A DNA stretch of 31,348 nt from a virus, in IMG/VR virus record IMGVR_UViG_3300032046_006286, positions 1-31,348 of that record. One strand, 5' to 3'. The position numbers and the translations under genes are program-made. Below are positions 13,105 to 20,087 of this stretch, one piece after another (position 1 is the first letter of the stretch; the number at the start of each line of letters is the position of its first letter). Below the pieces are notes generated by a model. That model was not told where the DNA came from. It saw only the letters and a list, made by a program, of their open reading frames with translations, and searched no databases.

Positions 13105-13645
13105 AACCATTACCGAGCACCTACGCATGACCGCCACCGTCACCGTCCGCGCGCTCGACGCGCAGGCGCGCGAGGAATCGGCCGATCTGGCGCTGTGGCC
13201 CCTGGCGCAGCGCATTGCGATCCTCGATGAGCGCGTCTGCGAGCTCTGCGAGTACCTCGATGGGATGATCATGCGCCGCGACAGCCCGGATTTCGCGCAG
13301 TACGGTAAACCCGTACACATCAACGACCGCTGCCGCATCGCCTACATCGGAGCCGATGAAGTGGAGATTGACGAGCACGGCAGGCCGGTGCCCATGACCC
13401 CCGATTTCGTCGCCCCGCCGCTGGAATTGATCCGCAAGCACGGCCACTTCATCGCCGATCCCGATAGGTATGCGCCCCTGCGCATCCCCGCGCAGCCGGA
13501 GGGCCGCGATTTCGTCTTCAAGCGCGTCCGGGATCCGCGGTCGGGCGATCTGGTGTCCGTGATCGACTGGCGGACGCGGATGTACGAGATCCCGGGCCTG
13601 TTCCCCGAGACGATTCACATTCCCGCGCTGGTTCCCGTCGAATGA
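13097..13645 (+). CDS. Mu-F / SPP1-gp7-like minor head protein, C-terminal domain only
   Basis: This 182-aa protein carries the signature of the phage minor head (Mu F, SPP1 gp7) C-terminal domain. ILDERVCELCEYLDG holds C48 and C51, and YGKPVHINDRCRI holds H74 and C79, a likely metal site. Full-length relatives are usually over 300 aa and have a long helical N-terminal part, which is absent here and may have ended up on the portal protein. The ATG at 13097 is used. In-frame GTG at 13061 lies within a repeat. The start overlaps the HTH gene by 8 bases. The protein should help link portal, head and ejected DNA. Confidence 0.75.
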   Translation: MPETITEHLRMTATVTVRALDAQAREESADLALWPLAQRIAILDERVCELCEYLDGMIMRRDSPDFAQYGKPVHINDRCRIAYIGADEVEIDEHGRPVPMTPDFVAPPLELIRKHGHFIADPDRYAPLRIPAQPEGRDFVFKRVRDPRSGDLVSVIDWRTRMYEIPGLFPETIHIPALVPVE

Positions 13646-13648
13646 GCA

Positions 13649-13676
13649 TTGACAATCGCGCTCCCTGTGGTATAAT
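13649..13676 (+). promoter_or_regulatory. Consensus sigma70 promoter
   Basis: A perfect TTGACA (13649-13654) and a perfect TATAAT (13671-13676) are separated by 16 bp, with TGTGGTATAAT adding an extended -10. This is the strongest promoter-like sequence in the window. It begins just after the stop of the upstream gene. Transcription would begin near 13683, directly ahead of the structured element 13754-13828. Confidence 0.85.
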
Positions 13677-13682
13677 AACCGC

Positions 13683-13829
13683 GCAGTCAAATCAAATACT
13701 CGCGGCGCCGCCGGCTGAACGCCTGACCAGAGGGCCGAGCGGTAGTCTGATCTAAAAGCCGAGGAGATCCCGCCCGGGGCGTGGTGAGCATCGCCGCCCC
13801 GGAATCCGGGACAATCTCCGCGGCTTTTC
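13683..13829 (+). ncRNA. Predicted short structured transcript ending in terminator-like hairpin
   Basis: The region from the predicted start to the T-run is about 147 nt with no convincing ORF. Its 3' part (13754-13828) folds on inspection as AAAAGCCG with CGGCTTTT, GGAGAT with ATCTCC, CCCG with CGGG, CCGGGGC with GCCCCGG and GGTGA with TCGCC around a GCA loop. This ends in TTTT and fits an intrinsic terminator, or an attenuator in the leader of the protease-scaffold operon. The 5' half (13683-13753) holds a GCGGCGCCGC palindrome. It could be a free small RNA or a regulated leader, and the sequence alone does not decide. Confidence 0.6.
13754..13828 (+). terminator. Long bidirectional terminator-like hairpin
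   Basis: The perfect outer arms AAAAGCCG and CGGCTTTT enclose a GC-rich nested stem. A-run and T-run symmetry means it could terminate RNA on either strand. It lies 43 bases upstream of the protease ATG at 13871. Confidence 0.7.
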
Positions 13830-13870
13830 GCATTTACTGGAGCGCCCCGATTGCTCGGGGCGAATAGAAG

Positions 13871-15262
13871 ATGACCGAGCGCGAAATCGAACGCAGAGCC
13901 GGCTACGCCTTCAGCGACCTCAACCTCGCCGAGCCAGTCGCCGATCAGCCCTCCCAGCGCTGGCTGCAACTGGTGCCCATCGGCTCGTGGGAGCATTCGG
14001 ATTACGGCCAGCTCGACATCACGCCCGAGCGCATCGCGCGCATGGCCGCAAATTATGCGGCCGGCCTCCCCGGCATTGATCTCCCGGTTGACATCGAGCA
14101 CAACTGGGGCGAGGCGGTCGGCTGGATCCAAAACGTCGAGGCCCGCGCGGATGGCCTGTGGGGCCTGGTGGATTTCAATATCAAGGGACAGCAACTCCTC
14201 GCCGATCGCGCCTACCGCTACATCTCCCCCGAATGGTTCCCCGACTGGAAGGACTCGCGCGATGGGAAGCACTACGAGGACGTGGTGACGAGCATCGCGC
14301 TCACCAACCGCCCGTGGTTCAAGGATTTGCCGGCCATAGTCAACTCCGAATCCGAGCGCGGCCGCACCTACCTGGTGCCCGCCTATCGTTTCCGGTGGGA
14401 GAAGAAGGGTACGGAAATCTGGTATCGCGTGCGCGACCCCGGCGATTTCGATCCCGATACTTTCAGGTCCCTGGATATGCCCGGAGTCAAGGGCATTCGC
14501 ATGGTCATGGGCCGCCTCAAGCCCGAGAATGCCCCCAAGGGCCACGACCCGAAAAGCCTGGTCATCCAGGCCCTGCGGTTCGATCTCGACGAATGGACAA
14601 TGGACAAAGCGAAGGCTTGGGTCGCCAAGCACAAGGATAGGCTGAAAGCATCCGCCCCCGCGGATGAAATTAGTCGCGCCATCCGCGCGGCGGATAGAGG
14701 AGACAATCCCATGCCCGAAGTCCCGAATCCCGATGTCAAGCCCGACCCGGCGCCAAAGCCTGACCCCGGCGCCAGTTCGATCACCATGACCGAGTTCAAT
14801 GCGGTGAAGGCGGAAGCGGCCGCAAGCAAGGCCGCCGCGGAAGCCGCGAACAAGGCGGCCGCCGACGCCAATGCCCGCCTCGATCGCGCGCAGCTGCATG
14901 AGCGCATCGCCGGCCTGCGCTTCGGCGAGAACAAGCAGCGCGTGCTCGCGCCGGCGATGGTCGAGCAGCTCACGGATACCGCCCTGCGGTTCGCCGCCGG
15001 CGATGAGCGCGAGAAGTTCCTGACCGGCATCGCGGGCCTGTCATTCGTCGAATTGGGCGAGCGCGGCGATGGCGGCCACGAGCCGACCGGCGACGCCATC
15101 CAGCGGTTTAGCGAGGCGGTCGCCGCGAAGATCAAGGCCGATCCGAAGCTCCAGTACGCCGATGCCATGCGCCTCGTCGCCGCCGAGAATCCGCAGCTCG
15201 ACGCCGAGCGCGCTCGCGCGATCCGCGGCCAGCAGCCGGTGGTCCGCAGCGCCGCGAAGTAA
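13871..15262 (+). CDS. Mu I-like prohead protease with inserted domain and scaffold
   Basis: This 463-aa protein is the capsid maturation protease and scaffold precursor. The N-terminal part (residues 30-160) fits the Mu I family: VDIEHNWGEAVGWI with H77, and YRYISPEW with S119, the likely catalytic His and Ser. Residues about 164-257 form an extra domain (IWYRVRDPGDFDPDTFRSL, LKPENAPKG, LDEWTMDKAKAWVAKH) not expected in Mu I. Residues about 281-463 are the Ala/Lys-rich, coiled-coil scaffold with its own internal start. The gene follows the promoter and hairpin at 13649-13828. Its stop is followed within 5 bases by the 6 x 29-bp repeat array. Confidence 0.85.
   Translation: MTEREIERRAGYAFSDLNLAEPVADQPSQRWLQLVPIGSWEHSDYGQLDITPERIARMAANYAAGLPGIDLPVDIEHNWGEAVGWIQNVEARADGLWGLVDFNIKGQQLLADRAYRYISPEWFPDWKDSRDGKHYEDVVTSIALTNRPWFKDLPAIVNSESERGRTYLVPAYRFRWEKKGTEIWYRVRDPGDFDPDTFRSLDMPGVKGIRMVMGRLKPENAPKGHDPKSLVIQALRFDLDEWTMDKAKAWVAKHKDRLKASAPADEISRAIRAADRGDNPMPEVPNPDVKPDPAPKPDPGASSITMTEFNAVKAEAAASKAAAEAANKAAADANARLDRAQLHERIAGLRFGENKQRVLAPAMVEQLTDTALRFAAGDEREKFLTGIAGLSFVELGERGDGGHEPTGDAIQRFSEAVAAKIKADPKLQYADAMRLVAAENPQLDAERARAIRGQQPVVRSAAK
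14711..15262 (+). CDS. Nested scaffold protein (Mu Z-like internal start)
   Basis: An in-frame ATG at codon 281 of the protease gene is preceded by AGAGGAGA at 14696-14703, a strong ribosome-binding site. It would yield a 183-aa scaffold (MPEVPNPDVKPDPAPKPDP, then a coiled coil). This mirrors Mu, where gene Z starts inside I and makes the scaffold separately. Translation from this start is predicted from the ribosome-binding site and the Mu parallel. Confidence 0.75.
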   Translation: MPEVPNPDVKPDPAPKPDPGASSITMTEFNAVKAEAAASKAAAEAANKAAADANARLDRAQLHERIAGLRFGENKQRVLAPAMVEQLTDTALRFAAGDEREKFLTGIAGLSFVELGERGDGGHEPTGDAIQRFSEAVAAKIKADPKLQYADAMRLVAAENPQLDAERARAIRGQQPVVRSAAK

Positions 15263-15267
15263 TGTAA

Positions 15268-15441
15268 TGGAGCACGGGCGCTCCCGCCCGTGAATCTGGA
15301 GCGCGGGCGCTCCCGCCCATGAATGTGGAGCGTGGGCACTCCTGCCCGCGAATCTGGAGCGCGGGCACTCATGCCCGCAAATGTGGAGCGCGGGCACTCC
15401 TGCCCGTGAATGTGGAGCGTGGGCACTCCTGCCCGCGACTC
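15268..15441 (+). repeat. Six tandem 29-bp GGAG hairpin repeats
   Basis: Units start at 15268, 15297, 15326, 15355, 15384 and 15413, each 29 bp with the form TGGAGCRYGGGC, a CTCC-type loop, GCCCGYG and AATS. The last unit decays after its stem. Stem bases vary between units while mostly keeping pairing. The array fills the junction between scaffold stop and the next ribosome-binding site (AGAGAGAGG, 15448-15455). Confidence 0.95.
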
Positions 15442-15463
15442 CCGGCGAGAGAGAGGTTGAACC

Positions 15464-16495
15464 ATGAAAAGAGGTTTGATGCCCCAGTCGCTGCTCGCGC
15501 TGCTCGCGGCGATCCTGGTGCTCACAATCGCGGCTGCCGGCGCTTCCGCGACGACGTATTACGACCTCAAGGTCACACGCTGGCTCAATGTCACCGGCAC
15601 CGCAGCGCTGATGCGAACCAACGGCGTCGCCGCCGGCGGGCGCGGCCTTTACGTCGAGATCGAGCAGAACGCGACCGCACTGACCGGTACCCTCAACGGC
15701 CTGGTGGTCAGCATTACCAATGGCCCCACCGCCGCCCCCGGTGGCACGGTGCGGGGCCTCGAAGTCAAGGCTCGTGCAGCGACCGTTGATGGCACCGGCA
15801 ACACCATCGGCATGTTGACCGGCGCCACCATCAGTGCCGATCCAAAAGGCAAAGCCGCGACAACGCTGCGCGGCTTCGAGGTCATACTCAGCGGCGATGC
15901 AGCCGCAACCTCCACGACCGCCCAGGGCGTGCTGATTACCAATGAGTCAAGTGGGACGCAAACCAACAGCTACGCGATTGACATCAACAGCGGCACCGCG
16001 ACCGGCCACAAGGCCTTTACCTATGACGTGCAGTTTCAGAAGGGCGTGAAGATGAACAACGGCACGAGCGGTGTCTTGGGAGTCTCCGCCGCTTCGGTTC
16101 AGGTTGATTCCCAACCCGTCGTGCTCAATACGCGCCACCGGGTTACGACCGCCGAGGCCAACGCCGGACACAGCCTGCTCCCCGCCATCGCGGGCCGCAC
16201 CTACCGCGTTGTGCAATGCAAGATGATCGCGTATGGCGGCGCCGCCGCGACCTGCACGACCGTTGACATCCTGGGCACCCAGGGCACCTCAAGCGTCAAG
16301 CTCTGCGCCTTCGCGCAGGCGAGCCTAGCGCAGTCGGCCGTTCTGACAATGGGCGGCACCGGCGCCGCGGTGCTTGCGGACGGCGCGAGCTACGGGGCAT
16401 GTGACGCGAACACCGCGATCACCATCGGCGTCACCACCAACAACCTGGCGACTGCGACCGGCGTTGACGTGATCCTGGACTACACGATCGAATAG
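15464..16495 (+). CDS. Decoration-like protein with signal peptide and beta-repeat region
   Basis: This 343-aa protein starts at ATG 15464 after AGAGAGAGG. A classic signal peptide is visible: MKRG, a hydrophobic run LLALLAAILVLTIAAA, then an AxA-type site GASA before TTYYDLKV. Residues about 55-195 contain repeated short beta-strand motifs (GLVVSI, GLEVKA, GATISA, GFEVIL, GVLITN), suggesting a beta-solenoid. The C-terminal 120 residues (TTAEANAGHSLLPAIAGRTY through to ATGVDVILDYTIE) resemble a domain I associate with phage capsid-decorating or fibre proteins. The gene lies between scaffold and capsid genes. An export signal on a virion protein is unusual. Confidence 0.7.
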   Translation: MKRGLMPQSLLALLAAILVLTIAAAGASATTYYDLKVTRWLNVTGTAALMRTNGVAAGGRGLYVEIEQNATALTGTLNGLVVSITNGPTAAPGGTVRGLEVKARAATVDGTGNTIGMLTGATISADPKGKAATTLRGFEVILSGDAAATSTTAQGVLITNESSGTQTNSYAIDINSGTATGHKAFTYDVQFQKGVKMNNGTSGVLGVSAASVQVDSQPVVLNTRHRVTTAEANAGHSLLPAIAGRTYRVVQCKMIAYGGAAATCTTVDILGTQGTSSVKLCAFAQASLAQSAVLTMGGTGAAVLADGASYGACDANTAITIGVTTNNLATATGVDVILDYTIE

Positions 16496-16506
16496 CCAAA
16501 GGCTGA

Positions 16507-17007
16507 ATGATGAGACGGGATTCCATAGCCCCAAGGCTCCGCGTGGCAGCGGGAGTGGCTTCGCTGCTGACGTTGGCGGTCGGCATCGCGTGGGCGACTA
16601 CGATCTACAACCTGCGCGTGACCAAGACCGCCACCATCACCTGCCCCTTTCAGCCGACGCGGGTGGCGATGTTGATGTATTCCAACACCAGCGAGTGGAC
16701 GCTCACCAGCGCCAATTATGGCCGCGTTTACGATTGCCCGGGCCTCGCGGGGCAGGCGATCACCCTGCCCGCGAATGGCGCGGCCAGCGGGTCGTGGATG
16801 ATGTTCCTGGGCACCGGCAGCGACGCCTATGCCCCGGTCTTCAACGCCGCGACCGCCGACACATTGATCGGCCCCAATGATGCGGGGCTTGACAGCGTTA
16901 CGTATGCCAGCGGGCACCGCATTGGCTTGTGCCTGATGCTGATCAGCAACGGCACCTGCTGGACCGCGATCAACGTCGGCTCGACCACGATGACGGGTTC
17001 CAGTTAA
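16507..17007 (+). CDS. Second exported protein, N-terminal paralogue of its neighbour
   Basis: This 166-aa protein starts at ATG 16507 (16510 is also possible). It has an Arg-rich n-region, a hydrophobic run VAAGVASLLTLAVGIAWA and a likely cleavage before TTIYNLRVTKTATITC. That post-cleavage sequence parallels TTYYDLKVTRWLNVTG of the preceding gene. The rest is beta-rich with four cysteines (TCPF, DCPG, GLCLM, TCWT), which could form disulfides outside the cytoplasm. No family is recognised. It begins 11 bases after the preceding stop. Confidence 0.65.
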   Translation: MMRRDSIAPRLRVAAGVASLLTLAVGIAWATTIYNLRVTKTATITCPFQPTRVAMLMYSNTSEWTLTSANYGRVYDCPGLAGQAITLPANGAASGSWMMFLGTGSDAYAPVFNAATADTLIGPNDAGLDSVTYASGHRIGLCLMLISNGTCWTAINVGSTTMTGSS

Positions 17008-17060
17008 GTTTGATTCCATCGGGTCGCGCCCGACCGGGCGCCCCGAGAAAGGCGAAACAA

Positions 17061-17432
17061 ATGAGTCAGAGCAGAGCGATTCTCGCGCTGACGTGGCCCG
17101 CCGGAGCTGATCTGTCCGGCAGCCGGGGCTGCGCGGTTAAACTCGATGCCGGGACCGTGATCATCGCCGAAGACGACGAGTTCGGGATCGGCGTCCTCGA
17201 CAACGCCCCGACCGAGGGCCAGCCGGCGCGCGTCGTGCTTCTGGGCACCGCCAAGGTCCGCGCCGAAAGCTCATTCTCAGTGGGCGACGCTCTCTCGATC
17301 GGCGATGATGACGGTAAGTTCGACACCACGGGCGCCGCGGAACATGTGATGGCAATCGCCATCGAGGCCGCGGGCGCCGAGGACGATCTCGTCGAGGCGT
17401 TGCTGGTCCATTACTTCTCCAAGGCGGCCTAG
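17061..17432 (+). CDS. Capsid cement / head decoration protein (DUF2190-like)
   Basis: This 123-aa all-beta protein with GCAVKLDAGTVIIAEDDEFG, APTEGQPARVVLLGTAKVRA and SVGDALSIGDDDGKF fits DUF2190-type proteins. These stabilise the capsid lattice and usually lie directly before the major capsid gene, as here. The ATG at 17061 is chosen: upstream in-frame sequence from 16929 lies in the previous gene. Its TAG abuts two 29-bp hairpin repeats. Confidence 0.75.
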   Translation: MSQSRAILALTWPAGADLSGSRGCAVKLDAGTVIIAEDDEFGIGVLDNAPTEGQPARVVLLGTAKVRAESSFSVGDALSIGDDDGKFDTTGAAEHVMAIAIEAAGAEDDLVEALLVHYFSKAA

Positions 17433-17490
17433 TGGAGCGCGGGCACTTCTGCCCGCGAATGTGGAGCACGGGCGCTCCCGCCCGCGAATC
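17433..17490 (+). repeat. Two tandem 29-bp GGAG hairpin repeats before the capsid gene
   Basis: Units at 17433-17461 and 17462-17490 share the 29-bp period and sequence of the 15268 array. The first begins at the base right after the cement-protein stop codon. Confidence 0.94.
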
Positions 17491-17530
17491 CGAATCCGAT
17501 TTTGATTGACGGCAGAAAGCGAAACACGAA

Positions 17531-18475
17531 ATGCCTGAGCCAGGCGAACTTTACCTCGATCTCGATCTGACGAACGTCAGCATCGGGTATCGCAACCCCG
17601 GCTATGTGGCCGAGGGGCTGCTGCCGATCATCGGCGCCCGCGCGAAGTTCGGGAAATACCCGATCTTCGGGTTCGAGCGATTTGGGATTCCGCGCACACT
17701 GCGCGCCCCGCGCACCGCGTCCGAGCGTATTGATTGGACGCTGACTCGCGGCGTCTTCGAGTGCGATGAGCACTCGCTGGAGATGGCGCTCGATGACCAG
17801 GAACGGGATCAGCAGGGCTCCATCAATGCCGAGACGACCACGGTCGGCACCCTGACCGACAACCTCCTGCTTGCGCGCGAGAAGCGCGTCGCCGACCTGG
17901 TGACTGATGACTCGATCATCACCCAGGGCACCACTCTCGTCGGCGCCGACCAGTGGAATGACGTCGCCGGCACCTCGACTCCGGTCGAGAACATCCAGGC
18001 CGCGCACCAGACCATCCTGGAGGCGACCGGCCTGCGGGGCAACACGCTGCTCATTCCTGGGCCGGTCTTCAATGCGCTCGAAACGCACCCCCAGATCCGC
18101 GACTATCTGAGTTTCACCGGCACGGGCGGCACCGATGCCCGGCTGGTGACGCCGCAGATTCTCGCGGTCATCTTCCGCGTGCAGACGGTCCTGATCGCGG
18201 ACACGCTTTACAATGCGGCCAATGAGAACCAGGCCGCGGACCTCGACCCGATCTGGGGCGATAACGTGATTCTCGCGCACGTGGTCGCGGGCCCGGCGCT
18301 CGAAGTCCCGCGCCTCGGCGCGACCATCAACTGGGAGCAGCGCGGAGTGCCGCGCACCATTGACCGCTACCGCGAGGCGCAGATCAAGTCGGATGTCTTC
18401 GTCTGCGCCGAGCATGTAGATGAGGTCATCATGTGCGCGGCCGCCGGCTATCTGATCCAGGATGTGCTGGGCTAA
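17531..18475 (+). CDS. Major capsid protein
   Basis: This 314-aa protein is close in size to Mu T (305 aa). It has the alpha/beta composition of HK97-fold capsid proteins, with an N-terminal extended arm (MPEPGELYLDLDLTNVSIGY), a spine-like region (TDNLLLAREKRVADLVTD), the segment GNTLLIPGPVFNALETHPQI, and the C-terminal REAQIKSDVFVCAEHVDEV typical of capsid ends. It follows the cement gene and precedes connector genes, the standard order. The spacer before it has weak Shine-Dalgarno sequence but the same GCGAAAC-type leader as the cement gene. Hairpins on both sides may set its mRNA level. Confidence 0.85.
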   Translation: MPEPGELYLDLDLTNVSIGYRNPGYVAEGLLPIIGARAKFGKYPIFGFERFGIPRTLRAPRTASERIDWTLTRGVFECDEHSLEMALDDQERDQQGSINAETTTVGTLTDNLLLAREKRVADLVTDDSIITQGTTLVGADQWNDVAGTSTPVENIQAAHQTILEATGLRGNTLLIPGPVFNALETHPQIRDYLSFTGTGGTDARLVTPQILAVIFRVQTVLIADTLYNAANENQAADLDPIWGDNVILAHVVAGPALEVPRLGATINWEQRGVPRTIDRYREAQIKSDVFVCAEHVDEVIMCAAAGYLIQDVLG

Positions 18476-18480
18476 AGAGA

Positions 18481-18505
18481 TGGAGCACAGCCGCTCTCGG
18501 CTGTG
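18481..18505 (+). repeat. GGAG-type hairpin repeat after capsid stop
   Basis: TGGAG with CACAGCC and GGCTGTG arms around a GCTCTC loop, 5 bases after the capsid stop codon. It has the same stem version as 11963. Confidence 0.87.
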
Positions 18506-18555
18506 TATTACAGAGGGCGAGTGGTGCGCCGTCACACCGTCTTCACCGCTCCCAC

Positions 18556-18581
18556 ATGCGGCGGCTTAAAAACCGCCGCAT
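18556..18581 (+). repeat. ATGCGGCGG palindrome
   Basis: A 9-bp perfect stem ATGCGGCGG / CCGCCGCAT has an 8-base loop CTTAAAAA. It lies in the 160-base gap after the capsid gene and is a hairpin type distinct from the GGAG family. It may stabilise the capsid message or lower readthrough. Confidence 0.8.
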
Positions 18582-18603
18582 TGGGGAACCGTGAATCCGA
18601 ACC

Positions 18604-18629
18604 TGGAATACAGGCACTCCTGCCCATGA
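18604..18629 (+). repeat. Degenerate GGAG-type repeat
   Basis: TGGAATACAGGCACTCCTGC and following CCATGAATC keep the family sequence, but one arm no longer pairs at its end. The next gene starts 7 bases later, so the repeat occupies the ribosome-binding region. Confidence 0.7.
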
Positions 18630-18635
18630 ATCGCA

Positions 18636-19082
18636 ATGGCCGCCACCTACCATACGATTGAGAATATCCAGGCGCTGCTGACCTCCGCGCAGATTATCAT
18701 CAGCGATGACAGCGACCCGGACGAGACCACCATCGGGGGCTGGATGGATGAGACCGAGGCCAAGGTTGAGGCGGCGCTCAAGGATCGTTACACGCTCCCG
18801 CCGACGGGCAGCAAGGCGCTGCTGATGCTCGCCGAGATATGCGCGAAGTTCACCGCCGCCCGCGTCTGGAATGCCGTCTTCGGCGGGCAGACGGAACCCG
18901 GCCAGCGCACCTATGGCGAGTTGCTCTATCGGCAGGCCCAGGATTTGCTGAATGCGCTCGCCGCCGGTGACATCGCGTTTCCCGACGAGGAGCCGCTCAT
19001 AGATCCGGCCATCGGCCCCGGCTCGCCCGCCGCGGTCGGCATGGATCGGGATTCGGTTTTCACGATGGAGGATGTTTTCTAG
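18636..19082 (+). CDS. Head-tail connector protein (DUF1320 / Mu gp36-like)
   Basis: This 148-aa helical protein has TIENIQALLTSAQIIISDDS, WMDETEAKVEAALKDRYTLP and a following helical bundle region, a pattern of DUF1320 connectors that bind the portal ring. It follows the capsid gene as in Mu-like phages. Its TAG overlaps the next GTG start. Confidence 0.75.
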   Translation: MAATYHTIENIQALLTSAQIIISDDSDPDETTIGGWMDETEAKVEAALKDRYTLPPTGSKALLMLAEICAKFTAARVWNAVFGGQTEPGQRTYGELLYRQAQDLLNALAAGDIAFPDEEPLIDPAIGPGSPAAVGMDRDSVFTMEDVF

Positions 19083-19585
19083 TGCCGGATGCGCAGATCG
19101 AGTTCGCGGTAGAGATCTCCGGCGAGGTGCAGCTCCATCGTCTCGTTGATGGGCGCATCGGCGCAGTCCAGGATTTCCGCCCATTCTTCGACCGGGTGTC
19201 CAGCGACTTCTACGCTTTCGAGTCAAACGTCTTCGCCGCCGGCGGCGCCGCCGAGGGCCTCCCGGCCTGGCCCGCCCTGACCGAGCGTTATGCCCGCTGG
19301 AAGGCGCGCAAGTTTCCCGGCGCCGGGGTTCTGATTCAGACGGGCGCCCTGCGCAATGCGCTGACCGATCCCAAGGCGCCAGGCGCCATTTATGAGATTT
19401 CCAGCGAGGAGTTACGCATGGGCGCCGCCCGCATGACGCCCGACGGGAAATGGGATCTCGGCCTCATTCATCAGCGGGGCCGCGCCGATGGTTCCATGCC
19501 CGCCCGCCCGCCGCTGCGCCTCAGCCGCGAGCGCCGCACGCGCTGGATGGGGTTCCTGGCGGATCATATCTCCGGCGAATCATAA
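19082..19585 (+). CDS. Virion morphogenesis protein (Mu G-like)
   Basis: This 167-aa protein starts at GTG 19082, overlapping the preceding TAG. The motifs PAWPALTERYARWKARKFPG, GVLIQTGALRNALT and LGLIHQRGRADG followed by PARPPLRLSRE fit the phage virion morphogenesis / tail-completion family. The R-x-F-h-GLS-type C-terminal motif of that family is recognisable as PARPPLRLS. It probably joins tail to head. Confidence 0.8.
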   Translation: MPDAQIEFAVEISGEVQLHRLVDGRIGAVQDFRPFFDRVSSDFYAFESNVFAAGGAAEGLPAWPALTERYARWKARKFPGAGVLIQTGALRNALTDPKAPGAIYEISSEELRMGAARMTPDGKWDLGLIHQRGRADGSMPARPPLRLSRERRTRWMGFLADHISGES

Positions 19586-20049
19586 TGCCCACTGCCACCG
19601 AAAACCTGGTTGACGCCCTGATCCTCGGCCTGCTCGCCGTAATCCCAAATATGGCCGAGGCTGCGGGGCTCGCCGCGCCGACCGACATCGCGTATGGCGA
19701 GCCGGAGCTCACTCCCACCGCTCGCTGCCCCTACATCGCCATTGACCTGGGCGAATATAGGCAGAAGGAACTCTCCATCGGCGGGGGCATTCAGCGCGAC
19801 CCGAAGCTCGCGATCTACGCTTTCATCGCCGGCTCGGACAGTGAAACCGTCGCGCGCCAGATCCACCGCTGGGGCGATATTCTGTGCACCGCGGTTGAGG
19901 GGCTCAGGCTCGCCGACATCTCCCCGCTCATGGTCGCCACCGTTGATTTTTCGCCCAACTTCCGTCTGCGCGGCGGCAGTGCGCTCTTCCGCGCGGTCGC
20001 CGTCGAATGCAGCGGACAAATCTATCGCGCCCATGCCTCCGGGCCGTAA
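19585..20049 (+). CDS. Probable tail terminator / minor tail protein
   Basis: This 154-aa protein is coupled by TAATG to the upstream gene, which fixes the start at 19585. It has an N-terminal helix (ATENLVDALILGLLAVIPNM) and beta strands (CPYIAIDLGEYRQKELSIGG, KLAIYAFIAGSD) consistent with the alpha/beta tail-terminator fold. It sits directly before the tail tube gene. Family assignment is by position and secondary-structure pattern. Confidence 0.6.
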   Translation: MPTATENLVDALILGLLAVIPNMAEAAGLAAPTDIAYGEPELTPTARCPYIAIDLGEYRQKELSIGGGIQRDPKLAIYAFIAGSDSETVARQIHRWGDILCTAVEGLRLADISPLMVATVDFSPNFRLRGGSALFRAVAVECSGQIYRAHASGP

Positions 20050-20050
20050 T

Positions 20051-20074
20051 GTAGGGGCGCGGCACGCCGCGCCC
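20051..20074 (+). repeat. GTAG-headed palindrome before tail tube gene
   Basis: GTAGG is followed by a perfect 9-bp stem GGGCGCGGC / GCCGCGCCC with an AC loop. The GTAG head plus palindrome is the classic REP layout. It lies between the tail terminator stop and the AAGGAGAT ribosome-binding site of the next gene. Confidence 0.85.
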
Positions 20075-20087
20075 AAAGGAGATCAAA

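Noticed and set aside
13683-13760. tRNA-like stretch (GCCGAGCGGTAG resembling a D-arm)
   Set aside because: No anticodon stem, T-arm or acceptor stem could be fitted. The bases fold better into the terminator-like hairpin.
15268-15441. CRISPR-like array
   Set aside because: The 29-bp units are directly adjacent with no unique spacers. Each unit is itself a hairpin of a family dispersed across the window, and no cas genes are present.
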